64,000 bases of DNA. Origin: Posidonia oceanica (lineage: Eukaryota > Streptophyta > Magnoliopsida > Alismatales > Posidoniaceae). The DNA lies in NCBI GenBank assembly GCA_037176725.1, contig JAZBRS010000013.1:11907001-11971000 (forward strand), in the 5' to 3' direction. Made by a program: the position numbers and the translations under genes. The notes beneath the pieces are model-generated. The model was not told the origin of the DNA, did no database searches, and was given only the letters and a program-made list of their open reading frames with translations. This document shows, piece by piece, positions 42,661-55,679 of this stretch (the stretch's first letter is position 1; each line of letters starts with the position of its first letter).

Positions 42661-43425
42661 TAAGAGGGGACGAGATCATGATGAGAATGATTGGTTGATA
42701 AGATATCGGACTTATCGGCCGGCAAAGAGGGGATGAGGTAATGATGAGATAAAGAGGGGGATGAGGTCATGATGAGAGCTATTGCTAAAGAGGGGGTGAG
42801 ATCATGATGAGAATTACTGCTAAAGAGGGGATGAGATCATGATGAGAGCTATTGCTAAAGAGGGGGGGTGAGATCATGATGAGAACTATTGCTAAAGAGG
42901 GGATGAGATCATGATGAGAGTTATTGCTAAAGAGGGGATGAGATCATGATGAGAGTTATTGCTAAAGAGGGGGTGAGATCATGATGAGAATTACTGCTAA
43001 AGAGGGGGATGAGATCATGATGAGAGCTATTGCTAAAGAGGGGGATGAGATCATGATGAGAGTTATTGCTAAAGAGGGGGATGAGGTAATGATGAGAGTT
43101 ATTGATTGATAAGATATCGGACTTATCGGCCGGCAAAGAGGGGGTGAGGTAATGATGAGAGCTATTGCTAAAGAGGGGGTGAGATCATGATGAGAATTAC
43201 TGCTAAAGAGGGGATGAGATCATGATGAGAATTACTGCTAAAGAGGGGGTGAGGTAATGATGAGAATGATTGATTGATAAGATATCGGACTTATCGGCCG
43301 GCAAAGAGGGGGTGAGGTAATGATGAGATAAAGAGGGGGATGAGGTAATGATGAGAATGATTGGTTGATAAGATATCGGACTTATCGGTCGGCAAAGAGG
43401 GGATGAGGTAATGATGAGAAGAAAT
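42661..43425 (-). repeat. Element C 3' UTR array 3: ~36-bp repeat
   Basis: About twenty copies of a 35-37 bp unit (GGGGATGAGATCATGATGAG plus AATTACTGCTAAAGA-type tails). About five copies carry an inserted hairpin GATAAGATATCGGACTTATC with CGGCCGGC. A string of G length variants (GGGG to GGGGGGG) separates units. Confidence 0.93.
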
Positions 43426-43488
43426 CATCCTATGACACCAGGAATATCATAGGGGAAAGAGGGGAAGAATGATACCAAGAGGCGATCA

Positions 43489-43550
43489 AAAGATGCCCCT
43501 GGTGTCGGGATGACACCAGGGGTTGGCCAACGCGTCCTTGGCATCGAAAG
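43489..43550 (-). other. Conserved 3' UTR double hairpin (element C copy)
   Basis: Perfect 11-bp stem CCCCTGGTGTC (43496-43506) / GACACCAGGGG (43512-43522), loop of 5. A and D have GGTATC/GATACC at the same pair, so the A-T pair is replaced by G-C on both sides. Further arms (GTCCTTGGCATC near 43534-43545) complete the four-arm layout. Confidence 0.75.
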
Positions 43551-44089
43551 CAGAGGGTGATGACAAGACTGTTGTGCCTGTCAGACGAGTAGTTTGGGGT
43601 ACCAGCCCGCTGGGGACTCAGCTGGGGATGATCAGCTGAGGAGGATGACAGGTTGACGGACCTTTCGCTGAGCAGTTTGGGGTGCCAGCCTGCAGGGGAC
43701 TCAGCTAGGGATGATCAGCTAAGGAGGATGACAGGTTGACGGACCTTTCGCCGAGCAGTTTGGGGCGCCAGCCCGCTGGGGATGATGATCCAGCTGGGGG
43801 CGACCAGCTGGGGACGCCAGATGGCGTAGCTTGACGACGCGGGTCCGCAGAGGTTCTGGACTCCGGATTGGGTGCTAGGGACTTTGCTGCATTGCGATGG
43901 CTGCAAGTCTGGCCAGAGGGCTTGAGATGATGATGATAATGAATATGCAATGCATTGAACAGTCTTGAAGTGCAAGCAGATAGCAGAAACAGTTTTCATT
44001 GATAAAACTTGATGAGTACAATGCCTGTGGCAGGCCAAAAGATGTACAGCATGACTTGAAAGAAGACCACATGATGATTGCGCAATGGC
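43551..44089 (-). other. Element C 3' UTR next to accessory gene
   Basis: Three copies of the GAGCAGTTTGGGG / GGTTGACGGACC module (43580-43790), which forms the large array in element A, then a unique stretch similar to 831-1105. No gene. Confidence 0.75.
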
Positions 44090-45292
44090 CTAGTCAGTTC
44101 GGGCCTTCTTCGACTGCCTGGAGTCGGGGAATAGGGGGCCGCCTGGCGGGACCTCAGAAATAGGCCAGAGCTCTCGGACTTCAGCTTCATATTCTGGGGT
44201 GCATCCTACACCTCTCACAGCTGCAATGTCTGTTGATTGGACCCCATGCTGCATCAGACTAGCGAGCTTCTTGGTTGGGGCAGTTGTGCTGAGAGGGTAC
44301 ATCTGTAGAAGCTCGGGCGCTGTACTGTCAATGAAAGCGCCCTGCTGGAAGCCGAACTGGCGCATGACCCTGATTGGATGGTACTCTACGCCTGCTGTGA
44401 AGCCTGGTAGAATGATCAGCCGTGCGTCGCGCGCGCTGAAGAAGACAGTAAATGGCTCAGCTACAGAGGGGACAATACGCCAGGTTACAGCGTCGTCAGT
44501 TAGTGCTGATAGCTTCTCGTATTCTTCTTTGACGCTCTTTTCTGTCTTGGCACGGGCGCTGCTGCAGTAAGCTTCAAAGGCATGCACTTGAGGGCGCAAG
44601 AGGTTCGTCTCTAAGTGCACGGTCAGCCAGACTTGTATGAGTGCTCCGCAACCATGGAAGTGGCGGCAGCGATGAGAGATGCGGTCCAGCCCGCGATAGG
44701 TCTCTGCTAGAACAACTGGTGCCAGGTCTATGTGCTGGGTCACCACAGCTAATGCAATTTCTGCAACCTCAATGGCCACCGTTAGTCGGCCATGAGTAAA
44801 GATCAGCTCGCCCAGGAAGCAGATAACAAATCCTCGGAGCCACAGCTCATCTCTGAGTTCTGCGCGCTTGTTCATGATATCATCGAAGTGCGCAAGGCGA
44901 AGCATAGGTTCAGGCCCACTAGTGCAGATTAGTTTCTGTTGGCAGGTTCGAGTGGGGAGCCCAGTTAGCTGGCTCAGGACCTTGAGATATCCATCTCGCC
45001 TCATGAAAACAGGCGGCCCTAGGATCTTGGAAAAGCCGCAGATCCGACGCACCTCTTCCAGTGTAGGTGTCAGCTCAGTTTTGCCAAAGCGAAAGACATG
45101 GTGCGCCGGTTTCCAGAATCTTGCGGCGGCACACAGAAGGTGACGGCTGACTTCCACGTCAGCGGCCTTCAGCAGTTTAGTTGGGATCCCCCAGAGGTGC
45201 AGCTTCTCACAGTCTTCCTGAGTAAGCCTGCCGATCCATTCTCACAGGGTTTCCGAGCAGTGTGTGGGAGTCAGCAGAGTTGGGAAGCCCAT
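44090..45292 (-). pseudogene. Accessory ORF of element C, DUF7745 / plant-mobile-domain-like, one stop
   Basis: ATG at 45292 (MGFPTLLTP) to stop at 44090: 1,203 nt, same as A and D. A single TGA at 45242-45244 (codon 17) replaces the CGA (Arg) of A; a 355-codon open frame follows from a later ATG (45157), so a shortened protein lacking 45 residues is conceivable. The protein is about 90% like A by eye, with the same HHVFRFGKTELTPTLEE block and the C-terminal basic tail. Downstream of integrase, same sense. Confidence 0.85.
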
Positions 45293-45683
45293 TGCGCTGA
45301 TCGCAGAGACACAGGCTGATAATTGCAGAGCTTGAAGGTACCTGCTATCAATAAACAGTCAGATCTCGCAGGTATGTAGTCATTGACAACAAGCAGAAGC
45401 TGAGACTGAAAATGTAGTTCCATATGCAATCTAGCAAAGTGATAACAGAACATAGCAATTAAGCACAAATAAGCAAGGGGATTCTGCAGCAGTTTTGCGG
45501 ACACGGGGGCGAGGGCCGGCAGGAGATCTGGACCAGCGCAGCTCGAGTGGCGTCGATGCGCTCTGCCGGGGAGAAGTACTGTCTCAGAGCCGAAGCGCGT
45601 TGCAGAGCAGGAGAAATTGATAGGAAAAGGAATGATAGGAGAGGATGCATGTATGCATGATGCAGGTGATATACTTATGAAGA

Positions 45684-45832
45684 TGAGTAGTATGCTTGGA
45701 TGAATGAGTATGCTTGGATAGATGAGTATGCTTGGATAGATGAGTATGCTTGGATGAATGAGTATGCTTGGATAGATGAGTATGCTTGGATGGATGAGTA
45801 TGCTTGGATAGATGAGTATGCTTGGATGCCCT
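45684..45832 (-). repeat. 18-bp tandem repeat in element C spacer
   Basis: About eight copies of GATGAGTATGCTTGGATA with GATGAATG variants. Element A has only two or three degenerate copies (2690-2770). All frames stay open (peptides such as DEYAWI), which explains the ORFs seen here. Confidence 0.92.
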
Positions 45833-46187
45833 CAGCATACGGAGTGCTTGGTGCCTGCTGCAAAGGAAGGGAGTGGTCCCTGACTCATTGGGCCCTACCT
45901 AGACTCTTGGCTTGCTGGTGGCGCTCCGGAACAGGTGTTGCCATTGTACAGGTGGTGGTGTGGTGAGGACAGGCTATTGGCCAAACTCTCAGGACCTACA
46001 CCTATTCTTTCAGCTCTCTTTTTTTTGATTGATTTCTCCCTCATAGGCATGCAGTCTTTCTCTGCCCCTAGCTAGGAGAAGGGTGAGTGTTTGCTCTTGA
46101 AGGGATGTGGTAGATTCTTTTAAGCTCGACATGCTGGGGATCTCTAGTGAAGCATGAGGGATAATGGTGCCTGTGTTTTTCGGGTTA

Positions 46188-46321
46188 CATTTTTTTCTTC
46201 TTCTCTTTTTTTGTCTTTTTTTTGCTTTTTTCCCCTTTTTTTTTTTTTTTTTTTGGGTTTTTGTTCTATCTCTTTTCTCCTTTTTTTTTGCTTGTTGTTT
46301 TGCTTTTCTCTTTTTTTTCAG
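46188..46321 (-). other. Purine tract (sense strand) of element C
   Basis: Plus strand is almost all T with C; equivalent of the tracts in A and D. It ends on the plus strand in TTTTTTTTCAG, which looks like a splice acceptor but on the wrong strand for the element. Confidence 0.72.
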
Positions 46322-46712
46322 GCTTTTGCTATCCCCATTTTGGTGGCAAAAGGAGAGTGTTTGAAATGTAATGGATTTAGGTTTTGGGTCTGCTGTGTGA
46401 TGGGTTGAAGGAGCAGGGTTAGACTGCACACCCCTATTTCTAGGGCCGGCTTCTGTCTTCGTCTTCTGTTCCTTGGATGTGCCCAAACCTAGGTGTCTAC
46501 TCTCACTTTTTCCAGACTCACATTCTAACATTTTTTCCTCCCTCAGAGGTGTATGTCCTTGCGAGATTAGGCGGTTCGCCTGTTCTCGTTGGTGGTGGCT
46601 CCCTCACTATCTAAGACATCTGAGTAGTGCCAGGTGAGGTAGGGTGACTCTTTCCAGAGTAGGCAAGCACTTCCGGTTTTCATCACCGGGCGAGGGATAC
46701 AATGCTTGAGAG

Positions 46713-46825
46713 GATGACGATGATGATTTTGGAGAGAGTGAATGCAAGAGTTGAAAGGATGACGATGATGATTTTGGAGAGAGAGAATGCAAGAGTTGAA
46801 AGGATGACGATGATGATTTGAAAAG
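46713..46825 (-). repeat. ~57-bp repeat with GACGATGATGAT
   Basis: Two full and one partial copy of a unit containing AGGATGACGATGATGAT and GAGAGAATGCAAGAG. Also present in A (3730-3810). Confidence 0.85.
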
Positions 46826-46891
46826 ATGTGGCAAGAGGCGAGAATGCGAGTGCAAGTGGGAGAAAGGCATCTGCAACGGGGCCGCTTTCGG

Positions 46892-49800
46892 CTACTGATA
46901 GTACTTCCTTAGATAGCAGAGGTTGACGGGCTCAGACTGCTCAACCCAGTCCATATCCTCAAGAGCTGCAGCACCTCCCGAAAAGATCTGCTTGACCACA
47001 AAGGGGCCACGCCAGTTGGGTCGGAATTTCCCTCGACCGTCAGGCAAATGAATGGCGTGCAAGACAAGGTCCCCTGGCTGAAAGTTTCTGGGCTGGACCT
47101 TCTTCAGGAATGCTCTGGCCATCCGCTTCTGGTAGCAGTGAGCGTTGTGCATAGCTTGCAGTCTGCGCTCATCAATTAAGTTCAGTTGGATGCAGTGGTC
47201 TTCGACCCATTCTGCCTCTTCCAACTCAGCTTCTCGTAGGATCCGCAGAGAGGGGATCTCTACTTCAACAGGTAACACCGCTTCCATTCCGTACACCAGA
47301 GAGTACGGGGTGGCTCCTGTAGAGGTCCGGATTGATGTCCTGTACGCCCAGAGTGCGTACGGGAGCTTGTCGTGCCAATCCTTGTGGGTTTCTGCCATTT
47401 TCTTCAGAATCTTGACAATGTTCTTGTTTGCAGACTCCACAGCTCCGTTCATCTGTGGCCGATAGGGCGAGGATCGATGATGCTTGATCTTAAGACTCTG
47501 CAGGAATTCCTCGATCCTTTTGGCAATGAAGTTTGTGCCATTATCAGAGATGACTGAGTGCGGGACCCCATATCGGGCAACGATATTGTTTATGATAAAT
47601 TTTTCTGTTGCCACAGCGGTGACTGTCCTGTAAGAGGCTGCTTCCACCCACTTGGTAAAGTAATCGATCGCTACCAGAATGTAACGATGACCGTTTGAAG
47701 CAGCAGGGTGGATGGCGCCAATGACATCGATCCCCCAGGTGGAGAAAGGCCACGGCGAGGACATGTTGTGCAGCTGATGTGGAGGGGCCTTGATGAAGTT
47801 ACCATGAATCTGACAGTTGTGGCATCTACGCACGAACCGGCAGCAGTCAGCTTCCATGGTCTGCCAGAAATATCCTTGGAGCATGATCTTCTTGGCCAGG
47901 AGGACGCCGTTCATGTGCGGGCCACAGGTCCCCGCATGCACTTGGAGCATCAGCGTGTCAGCCTCCGATTTGTTCAGGCAGCGTAGTAGCATCTGATTAT
48001 ATGACCTTCTATACAGCTGCCCAGCCCCCAACACATACTTTGACGCCAGACGCGCTAGAGTTCTCTTGTCTGTTGCTGCGGTATCAGGAGGAAAGCTGCC
48101 AGACTCCAGGAAAGATTTTATATCTTGATACCAGGGCTGCTCCTCTGCTGGATCCGCCTCTTCTATGTTCAGGCAATATGCAGGCTACTCAATGCGAGTA
48201 ACAGATACATCCACTGCACCGTTCTCAGATATAGTGAGCCAGGATGCCAAAGTTGCCAATGCGTCTGCGTACGCGTTCTTGGCTCTGTTCATGTATGTGA
48301 AGCAGATGCTCTCAAATTCTTCCATCAGCCTCAGCAGGTGTTCGTGATACGGCACAAGCTTGGGATCTTTTGTCCTCCAGTCGCCGTTCACTTGAGAAAT
48401 TACCAGCATGGCATCACCGTGCACATGCAGCTTCTGCGCCTAATGTTCGAGGGCGACTTTCAACCCTAGGATGCATGCTTCATACTCCGCTTCATTGTTT
48501 GTGCATGCGAAAGTCAGCTTCCTCGCGAAGGGAATCATCTGTCCCTGGGGCGTGGTCAATACTGCGCCTACGCCTCGGCCCTTTTTGTTGACTGCACCAT
48601 CAAAGTAGAGCTGCCATTCCTCTTGTTCTTCAGGGTTTTTTTGCTCAGAGTCCTCCATTGCGAAGAGGATGTCTTCATCAGGGAACTGTGTCTGGAGGGG
48701 ATGGTATTCAGGTAGAGGAAGGTCAGCAAGATGGTCTGCCATGGCCTGACCCTTCATGGATTTCTGTGTGACAAAGGTGATGTCGTACTGAGACAATAAC
48801 ACCTGCCACTTAGCACATCTGCCCACCATGGCCGGCTTCTGAAAAAGGAACTTGATAGGATCATGTCGGCATAAGAGCTGTACTGGGTTTGCCATCATGT
48901 AGTGCCTTAGTTTCTGTGCAGCCCAGACAAGGGACAAACAGGTCTTCTCTAGTGTACTGTACCTGGCTTCGCATTCATTAAATTTCTTGCTCAGGTAATA
49001 GATGGCGCGCTCCCTTCTACCAGATTCGTCATGTTGGCCCAAGACAGCGCCCACGGAATGCTGCGTGGTAGAAAGGTAGAGAAGCAAAGGTCTCCCGGGT
49101 GTAGGCGGGACCAGGACAGGAGGCTTGATCAGCAGCTGCTTGATCTTGGCAAATGCAGCCTGACACTCCTCGCTCCAGTGAATCTGCGCATTCTTCTTCA
49201 AGAGCTTGAATATGGGCTCGCAGATGGGTGTAAGCTGTGCAATAAAGCGACTGATATATTGTAAACGCCCAAGCAGACTTCTGACTTCTTTTTCAGTCCT
49301 GGGGGGTGGCATGTCCACGATGGCTTGTGCTTTCAACGGGTCCACCTCAATCCCCCTTTGGCTAACAATGTAGCCGAGCAATTTGCCAGAAGACACCCCG
49401 AATACGCACTTCTTGGGATTTAGGCGCAGCTTGTACTTCCGTAGACGGTCAAAGAGCTTTTTGAGACAGGTAAGATGATCTTCAGGCTCTTTGGTTTTAG
49501 CAATCATGTCGTCTACATAGACCTCTACTTCTTGGTGCATGAGGTCGTGGAACAGCGCAGTCATGGCCCTCTGATAGGTCGCACCAGCGTTTTTCAGGCC
49601 GAACGGCATGACTTGGTAGCAGAAGACTCCCCAAGGGGTAATGAATGAAGTCTTTTCCATGTCTTCTTCTGCCATTTTGATTTGATTGTATCCAGAAAAG
49701 CCGTCCATGAAGGAGAGCATCTTGTGGCCCACTGTATTGTCGACTAGGACGTCAATGTGAGGCAATGGAAAGTCGTCCTTGGGACTCGCCTTGTTCAGGT

Positions 49801-52460
49801 CCCTGTAGTCGATGCAGATCCGGATTCGGCCATCTTTCTTAGGCACAGGTACAATGTTTGCCAGCCATTCAGGATAAAGAACGACCTTCAGAAAGTTGAC
49901 CCTGAGCTGCTTCATTATCTCTTCTTTGATCATGAGCAGCCACTGTGGTCGCCATCTTCTTAGTTTCTGCTTCACTGGCTTGGCATCCGGGTTTAAGGGC
50001 AGATTGTGCACCACTACCTCTATGTCAAGGCCGACCATATCTTCATAACTCCAGGCGAAGACATCCGCATATTCTTTCAGGAATGCGATGAACTCTGTTC
50101 GAGCCTGGGAGGACAGCTGGGCACTGATACGAACCTCTCTGACTTCCTCAGCTGTGTCGATGTTGACAACCTCCGTTTCTTCTTCAACATGGAGGTGGGG
50201 GCCTTCTGGGTCGTCGTCATAGGGCCGGAACTCGGGCAATGATTCATCAGTCTCATCCATGCCCGTATCATCCTCCTCTCCATAAGCAATAAGTTCCGAG
50301 AGGATCTCTTTCTCAAAGGAAGGGCTTGTGATGTCGAAAGAGTGCATGTGTTCCGCTGCTTGGCCCTGGTGACGCTTCAGGATGGTCACGCTTACTCGAG
50401 TGTTCTTGTAGCCTCGGTGCGCGACCTCCGTCCCAGCAATTCCTTCTGCTGTTTGCTCTAGCCTGACTAATTCTGCTGAGTGCTCTGCTGATTCTGCTGA
50501 GGGCCTTGCTGATTCTGCTGTTGATGCTGCTGACTGTTCTGCTGCTGAGGCTGCTGACTGTTCTGTTACTGATTCTGCTTTCTGCTCTGTTACTACTACT
50601 GCTTGCACTGCTGATGCTTCCTCCTCTGGGTCTTCCAGTGTGCTTGGGGAGGGTATGCCGGACCGGCAGCTGATTTGGGCATTGCCGCTCGCTATGCTGC
50701 TCGAATGAGGCATGTGTTGCACAAACCACCTAGACCCGCCTTCTGATCGGAGTGTAATGAGCTCATCTGGTCTAGGGGAGTCCGGCGCTGCTGAGTCTTC
50801 TTCCAGGACCATGATAGAGGCATGGTCTTCTTGCAGAGGAGGGTCCGTAACTACGGCTTTCCCTTTCCTTTCTACGGCTTGATGCTCTGCCAGGTCTTCT
50901 ACTATCGACTCGATTTGTTCTTGATAGAGTAGCTCTAAGTCAGACATCCAAGAATCGACCTGGGCTTCTATCGCCGCTCCTTCTTCCTCGTTCGAGGGGG
51001 AGTCGACGTAGTAGGCGCCGGGGGCCTGCGACACTGGCCCGGCTGCAAGACGGATAGCTGCCCTTGGAATCTGCATGATCTGGTTCACGGGCGCGTCCGA
51101 TGGCGGCAACTCTGATGTAGAAGGCCCAAATAGACAAGTCAGCGGTGCCATAGATGGATATGCTGCCAGGGTCACTGTTGGAGAGTAAGCAGGGGTGCTC
51201 TTCAGAGGGCTCAAGGGCCCGGAGAGTGTAGTGCTCAGTTGGCCTTTTGTATCGGGCCGTAACTGAGAGAGTGCAGCCTCTGACGCCATGGGGTCTTGCC
51301 ATGAGAGCTGCTGCTGGTTGTCAGGAGGATGCGAGGCGGACTGCGCCTGCTGCATTCCTGGAGATGTGGATGCTGAAGCGGGCTGAGCCGCGCTGCTGAC
51401 TGTATTGATTAACTGCCCCTTCAGAGATAGGGACAGTGGCACTGATGTTGCTGTGACCGCTGGTAGCATGCTTGGTTCTGCCAGAAAGAGTGTCTCTGAC
51501 TCCTGCACTGTTGCTGTCTGTACTTGGGAAGCTGATGTGGCTGCAAAAGAGTGGGAACTTGCCAGTTCTGCCACAGGGCCTGCTGAGCTGCCTACTGTAT
51601 CTGCCAGAGGAAGAGCTGAATAGATTGACTGTATGGCCTCTGCTCTGATCACTATTTCTGCTGTGCCGGTTGGGACTGCCTCTGTTGTGCCAGACTGCTC
51701 CTCATCCGAGTAGTAGTCCTCAACACACACCCAATCCTCTGTCGATACCGTGTCTTGATCATCGGTCGATCCCAGGGTTCCTGCACTGGTAAAGTTAGTG
51801 GGGTCTCTGGGAATGGCTGATTCTGGATTGTTGAGCTGAGAGCAGTGATCTTCGTTGGTCTTGGGCTCGTAGCCGAGGCCTTCCGATTTCCTTCGCTCCA
51901 CTGCTACGATCGGCTCTGCGATCCCCTGGCCGTGACGCCCGAGTGGCGTACCCTTTATGTAACCCCACCTGTGACATACATTCTCGACCATTCGAAAGGG
52001 GTTGCTGTGAACGGTCAAGGAGTTGACACGTTCAAGAATGAAGTTAACCGGCTCGCACCGATTAACGCGATATAGGGCTTCAGAGGTCTCAGGGTCAAAC
52101 GGGATAGATTGCGAAGACACGAGGGAGACTGCTTCGATCCGCTCCTTCTCAAAGTTCTCCACCATGACGACAATGACATCGTCGCCGCGACGGTACTTTA
52201 TCATTCGATGGAGGGTCGAAGGAAGGACCTGATGCTTGTGGAGCCAAGGGCGCCCAAGCAGAAGATTGAAGTTCGGCTGCAAGTCGACGACATAGAATTC
52301 TACGTCGAAGACGACCGGGCCAATAGCAAGAGGAATAATCAGGATCCCTAGAGCGTCATGGTGAGTGTTGTCAAAGGCTGTCATTCCCTTCACGGCTGGT
52401 GTGATGTCCTCAGCTTTGAATCCGAGCTTGGTTGCAGTACGCAAGGGGCAGACGTTAAGG
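46892..52460 (-). pseudogene. pol: Pol of element C: PR C-terminus, linker, RT, two RNase H, integrase
   Basis: One continuous frame from 52444 to 46892 apart from two stops. Order: protease C-terminal half; linker (51990-50400) ending in SAESAEHSAE-type repeats; RT with FPLPHIDVLVDNT, LKNAGATYQ and YVDD at 49508-49519; first RNase H with LYLSTTQHS (leading Asp missing, as usual for the degenerate copy in Tat); second RNase H with Asp, Glu, Asp, Asp in LYFDGAV, NNEAEYEAC, HGDAMLV and AYADALA; integrase with HHCC (HAGTCGPH, CRFVRRCHNC), Asp at 47726-47728, SDNGTNF, VESANKN and C-terminal KYYQ. The TAG at 48440-48442 (GAG in D) cuts the second RNase H; the TAG at 48185-48187 (CAG in D) lies before integrase. 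RT is otherwise intact. Confidence 0.92.
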
Positions 52461-55400
52461 CTGACCCATTATCAACCAGTGTTAGGGGAATGCGAAAGTT
52501 TTTGAACTGCACCGTGACGAATAGGGGCTGGTTGTGATTAATCCCCGCTGGAGGCAGCTCATCACTCGTAAAAGAGATGACCTGGGGCTCCGCAATCAAC
52601 CCAACCATGCTCTCCAAGGCTGAAGGCTCAATGGACTGGGACACACGGGCAGCCTGGAACACGCGAAGAAAAGCCTCGCGGTGTTCGGCAGAGGTGTGGA
52701 TCAAGTCCCAGATAGAAATGTCGGCTTTGACCTTCTTAAGCTGGGAGGTCAAGTCTGCCTTAGGTTGGCTCTTTTTGGCAAGGGGAGGGGTAGTTCTGGC
52801 AGGCTCTAGGGGGGTAGTGGCAGGAAGCTGGGTTACTACAGGTTGGGCAGGGATTTGGCTAGCTATAGGCTGGCTCGAGGTTAGATCTGCTATGGGTTGG
52901 CTAGAGGGTGGGGGCATAACAGGTCTAGGGGGAGTTGGCCTAATTGCCGGTGTTGGGGGCCTGTAAACCCTCCCCGATCGCGTTACTTCCGCGCACATCT
53001 CTGTGGCGTAGCTGTAAGGGACGCGATGGGTGTCCAGGGTCAAATCAATGACGACTGGAGCACGTGCTGCGAGCACAGGAGAGGTTACAGGGGGACCTAT
53101 GGGATACTGAGGTCTCTCTAGAGGGTATGGTTGTTGGGGTGGGAAGGCTGGGGCAAGTTGAGGTATGCCTAGAAGGTGTAGCTGAGGTCGCCCTAAGAGG
53201 TGGATGGGGGGACTAGGCTGGGCCTTAGCTAGAAGGTGCACAGGGGATTGAGCCTGGGGAAGCACGGTGGGAGGTGCAAGAGGGCGCTCCGGCCTGGCAC
53301 GCGGTCGGATCATGTGAATTCCCAACTCGGAGCCGGCAACTGCCGCAAGATAGAGATCTTGGGGGAAAGGCTCAGAGATGTCAAAGATGAGATCAGAAGG
53401 GTCTACCACAGAGGTAGCAGGCCCAGAAGGAAAGACAGAATGGATGCCTGAGGTTCCCACCCCTCCCGGATAAGAGTGCTCCGGTAAGGGTTGGCGGGTG
53501 ATGCCAGAATGAAGGGGAACAGCTGAGTGTGCAGATGCATGAGTGTGTGCTTGAGTGGATGCCTCGTGCGTGTCGATCACAATCGTTCTCGATTCGATTA
53601 AGTCCTGAATAGCGTTCCGCAGGGAGAAGCAATTGTCCGTCGAATGCCCGGCACTTCGATGGAAATTGCAGAAGAGGTCCGGCCTAAACCAATGCGGCAG
53701 AGGACTTGGTGGCGGACGAACCTCCGGGAACTCCAGGAGCGATGCAACCTTTGGCAAGATGACCGTGAGCAGTTCCACCAGTGGGGCGAATCTCCGCTTC
53801 TCAATGGGTGGCCTTCTTTGCCTCTGGTATGAGCCTTGCTGAACCGGTGCGGCAGGATAGACCGATCTAGCGGTGGTAGTGATATGTGGTGTGGGTGGAT
53901 TCCTAGGTGCAGGAGCGTACACCATCTGAGCTGGGGCAAGCCGGGATGGCAAGCGAACAGGCACAGCAGGGGAGTCGACGAATGCAACAGCGGTTTTCGG
54001 CGGGTCCTTCCTCTTCGGGCGGTTGTTGCTGCTGCCGCTGTTGTTGTTGGAGGCACTGCTGTTGGCACTGTTACTGCTGATCACTGCCTGCTTAGCGAAC
54101 GCAAAGAGAGCTAGGAAGTTGCCACTCCGCAAAGAACTCTCCACGCGCGCTCCAGCTCTGATGAGTGCCGCAAAAGTAGTGACTGGTTGGATGCTAAGCA
54201 GAGCTCCGAGAGACGGCTGCGCCCCTTTGATAACGATCTCGATAGACTCCTCGTCAGAGGGTCTATCTCGAACCTGAGAGGCAAGGGCGTGCCAGCGGCC
54301 GACGTACTCCCCGAACGGCTCGCCAGAATTCTGCTTGATTGCGATCAAGTCCACCCTCTTTGGGACCAGATCGAGGTTGAAGGAGTACTGTTCCAGGAAC
54401 GCCTGACTGAGGTCGTTCCAAGTCTTGATGGCTGACATGTCAAGCGATGTATACCACTTGAGTGCCGGCCCGGTCAAACTCTTCTGGAACAAGCGGATCA
54501 GCAACCTCTCGTCAGCCTGAAGCTGAGCGAGATCACCGCAATACGCCTTCAAGTGCGCTACGGGGCAGCCCCTACCATTATACTTCTCGAAGTCCGGGAT
54601 CTTGAACTTCAGAGGGAGTACCGCCTCTGGAAAGCAATAGAGGTCTCGGAATTGGTAGATCTGGTGCTCAGTACCCTGCACTAGTCGTAGTGCTTTCTCC
54701 AAGACGTCCATCCGGTTATTGATGGGGTCTGGGATTGCTGCTGTAGGAGAGGGATCAGCAGGGGTAGCGAGCACATACGCCGAATGGGTCGCACCTAAGT
54801 GCTCCTCCGGATCTACCATAGCGTCGCCTGGTGGAGCAACGGGATGGCCGGCGTATCCGTGCTGGGGGACTGTGTATGCAGGAGTGTATGCAGGATGCTG
54901 GACTTGATGCAGAGGAGAAGAGTAGATGCCATGCTGTGCTGTGATAGGGGTAGGATGACAGAGCACCAGTTGCTGTACAGGTGGAGTGCCAGACAGCGAG
55001 CTAGTGAGGTACTGGGCTCCAGCCAGTCCAAAAGACTGACCACCAGAGGGAAGTGGAGCGTGCTGTGCTAAGTGTTGTGCAGCAGGAGGCGGTAAACGGG
55101 CCCCATCGTCGGAACCGTGAGCAGTTGAGACGATGGTCGAGGCGGAGGTGTGGAGGTCGATGCATGGAATGCAGGAACTGGCCTCAGAGGAACCTCAGGA
55201 ACGACAGGAATAGAAGAAGGACGAACTGATAGAGCCATGCCCTGCAGTTTCTGGGCAAGCTCCATTAGGTGCTGGTACTGCACCTCGGGCGTCTCGCCAG
55301 TGGGGACGCTGAAGTGCAGTGCCGGCGGAGGCTGAGAAACAAGTGGCACAGACACAGACTGTCCGGGAGGAAAGGATTCTACAGCAAAGGTCGCAGTGAC

Positions 55401-55679
55401 AGTGGAAGGGATGTCGAAAGCGACGTATCCCTGGGATGGAGGGGGCAGTGGCGTCTCCGAAACGCGAGTAACGGTCGTCAAGATGGACTCGGCGATCGGA
55501 TCCGGAGGAAGAGATGCTTGCCACTGTCCCGGGACGTACTGAGAACCTAGAGACGTCAGGGGAGGAAACCCTAGCGTCGGAGGGGGAACAAGGGGGACAG
55601 AAGGAGCAACCGGAGGGGCCGGAACGGAAACACCCTCCGTGACAGGAGTGAAAAGAGGCTCACTAACGTACTGGGCCAT
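52461..55679 (-). pseudogene. gag: Gag and protease N-terminal half of element C, two frameshifts
   Basis: ATG at 55679 (MAQYVSEP). A C is lost from a run of five near 55097 (CCCCC in A, CCCC here), shifting the frame after LLTVPTMG; the correct frame then continues through the gag domain (FKIPDFEKYNGRGCP ... GARVESSLR) and the zinc-knuckle variant CNFHRSAGHSTDNC to the protease. At 52459-52461 one C of a pair present in A is lost immediately after the active site DNGS (52462-52473). At the site of the gag TAG of A, C has CAG (52870-52872), so gag and protease would be one polyprotein. Confidence 0.9.

Larger units (their letters stand above)
45293..46891 (-). other. Element C spacer between accessory gene and integrase
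   Basis: Matches 2309-3867 of A. Contains the 18-bp tandem repeat at 45684-45832, the purine tract (sense) at 46188-46321 and the GACGATGATGAT repeat at 46713-46825. The 173-aa minus-strand ORF over the tract is lysine-rich compositional noise. Confidence 0.75.

Noticed and set aside
41645..43425. Regularly spaced repeats that might suggest a CRISPR-like array
   Set aside because: Repeats are directly contiguous or nearly so, spacers are not unique, and the context is a plant retrotransposon 3' UTR.
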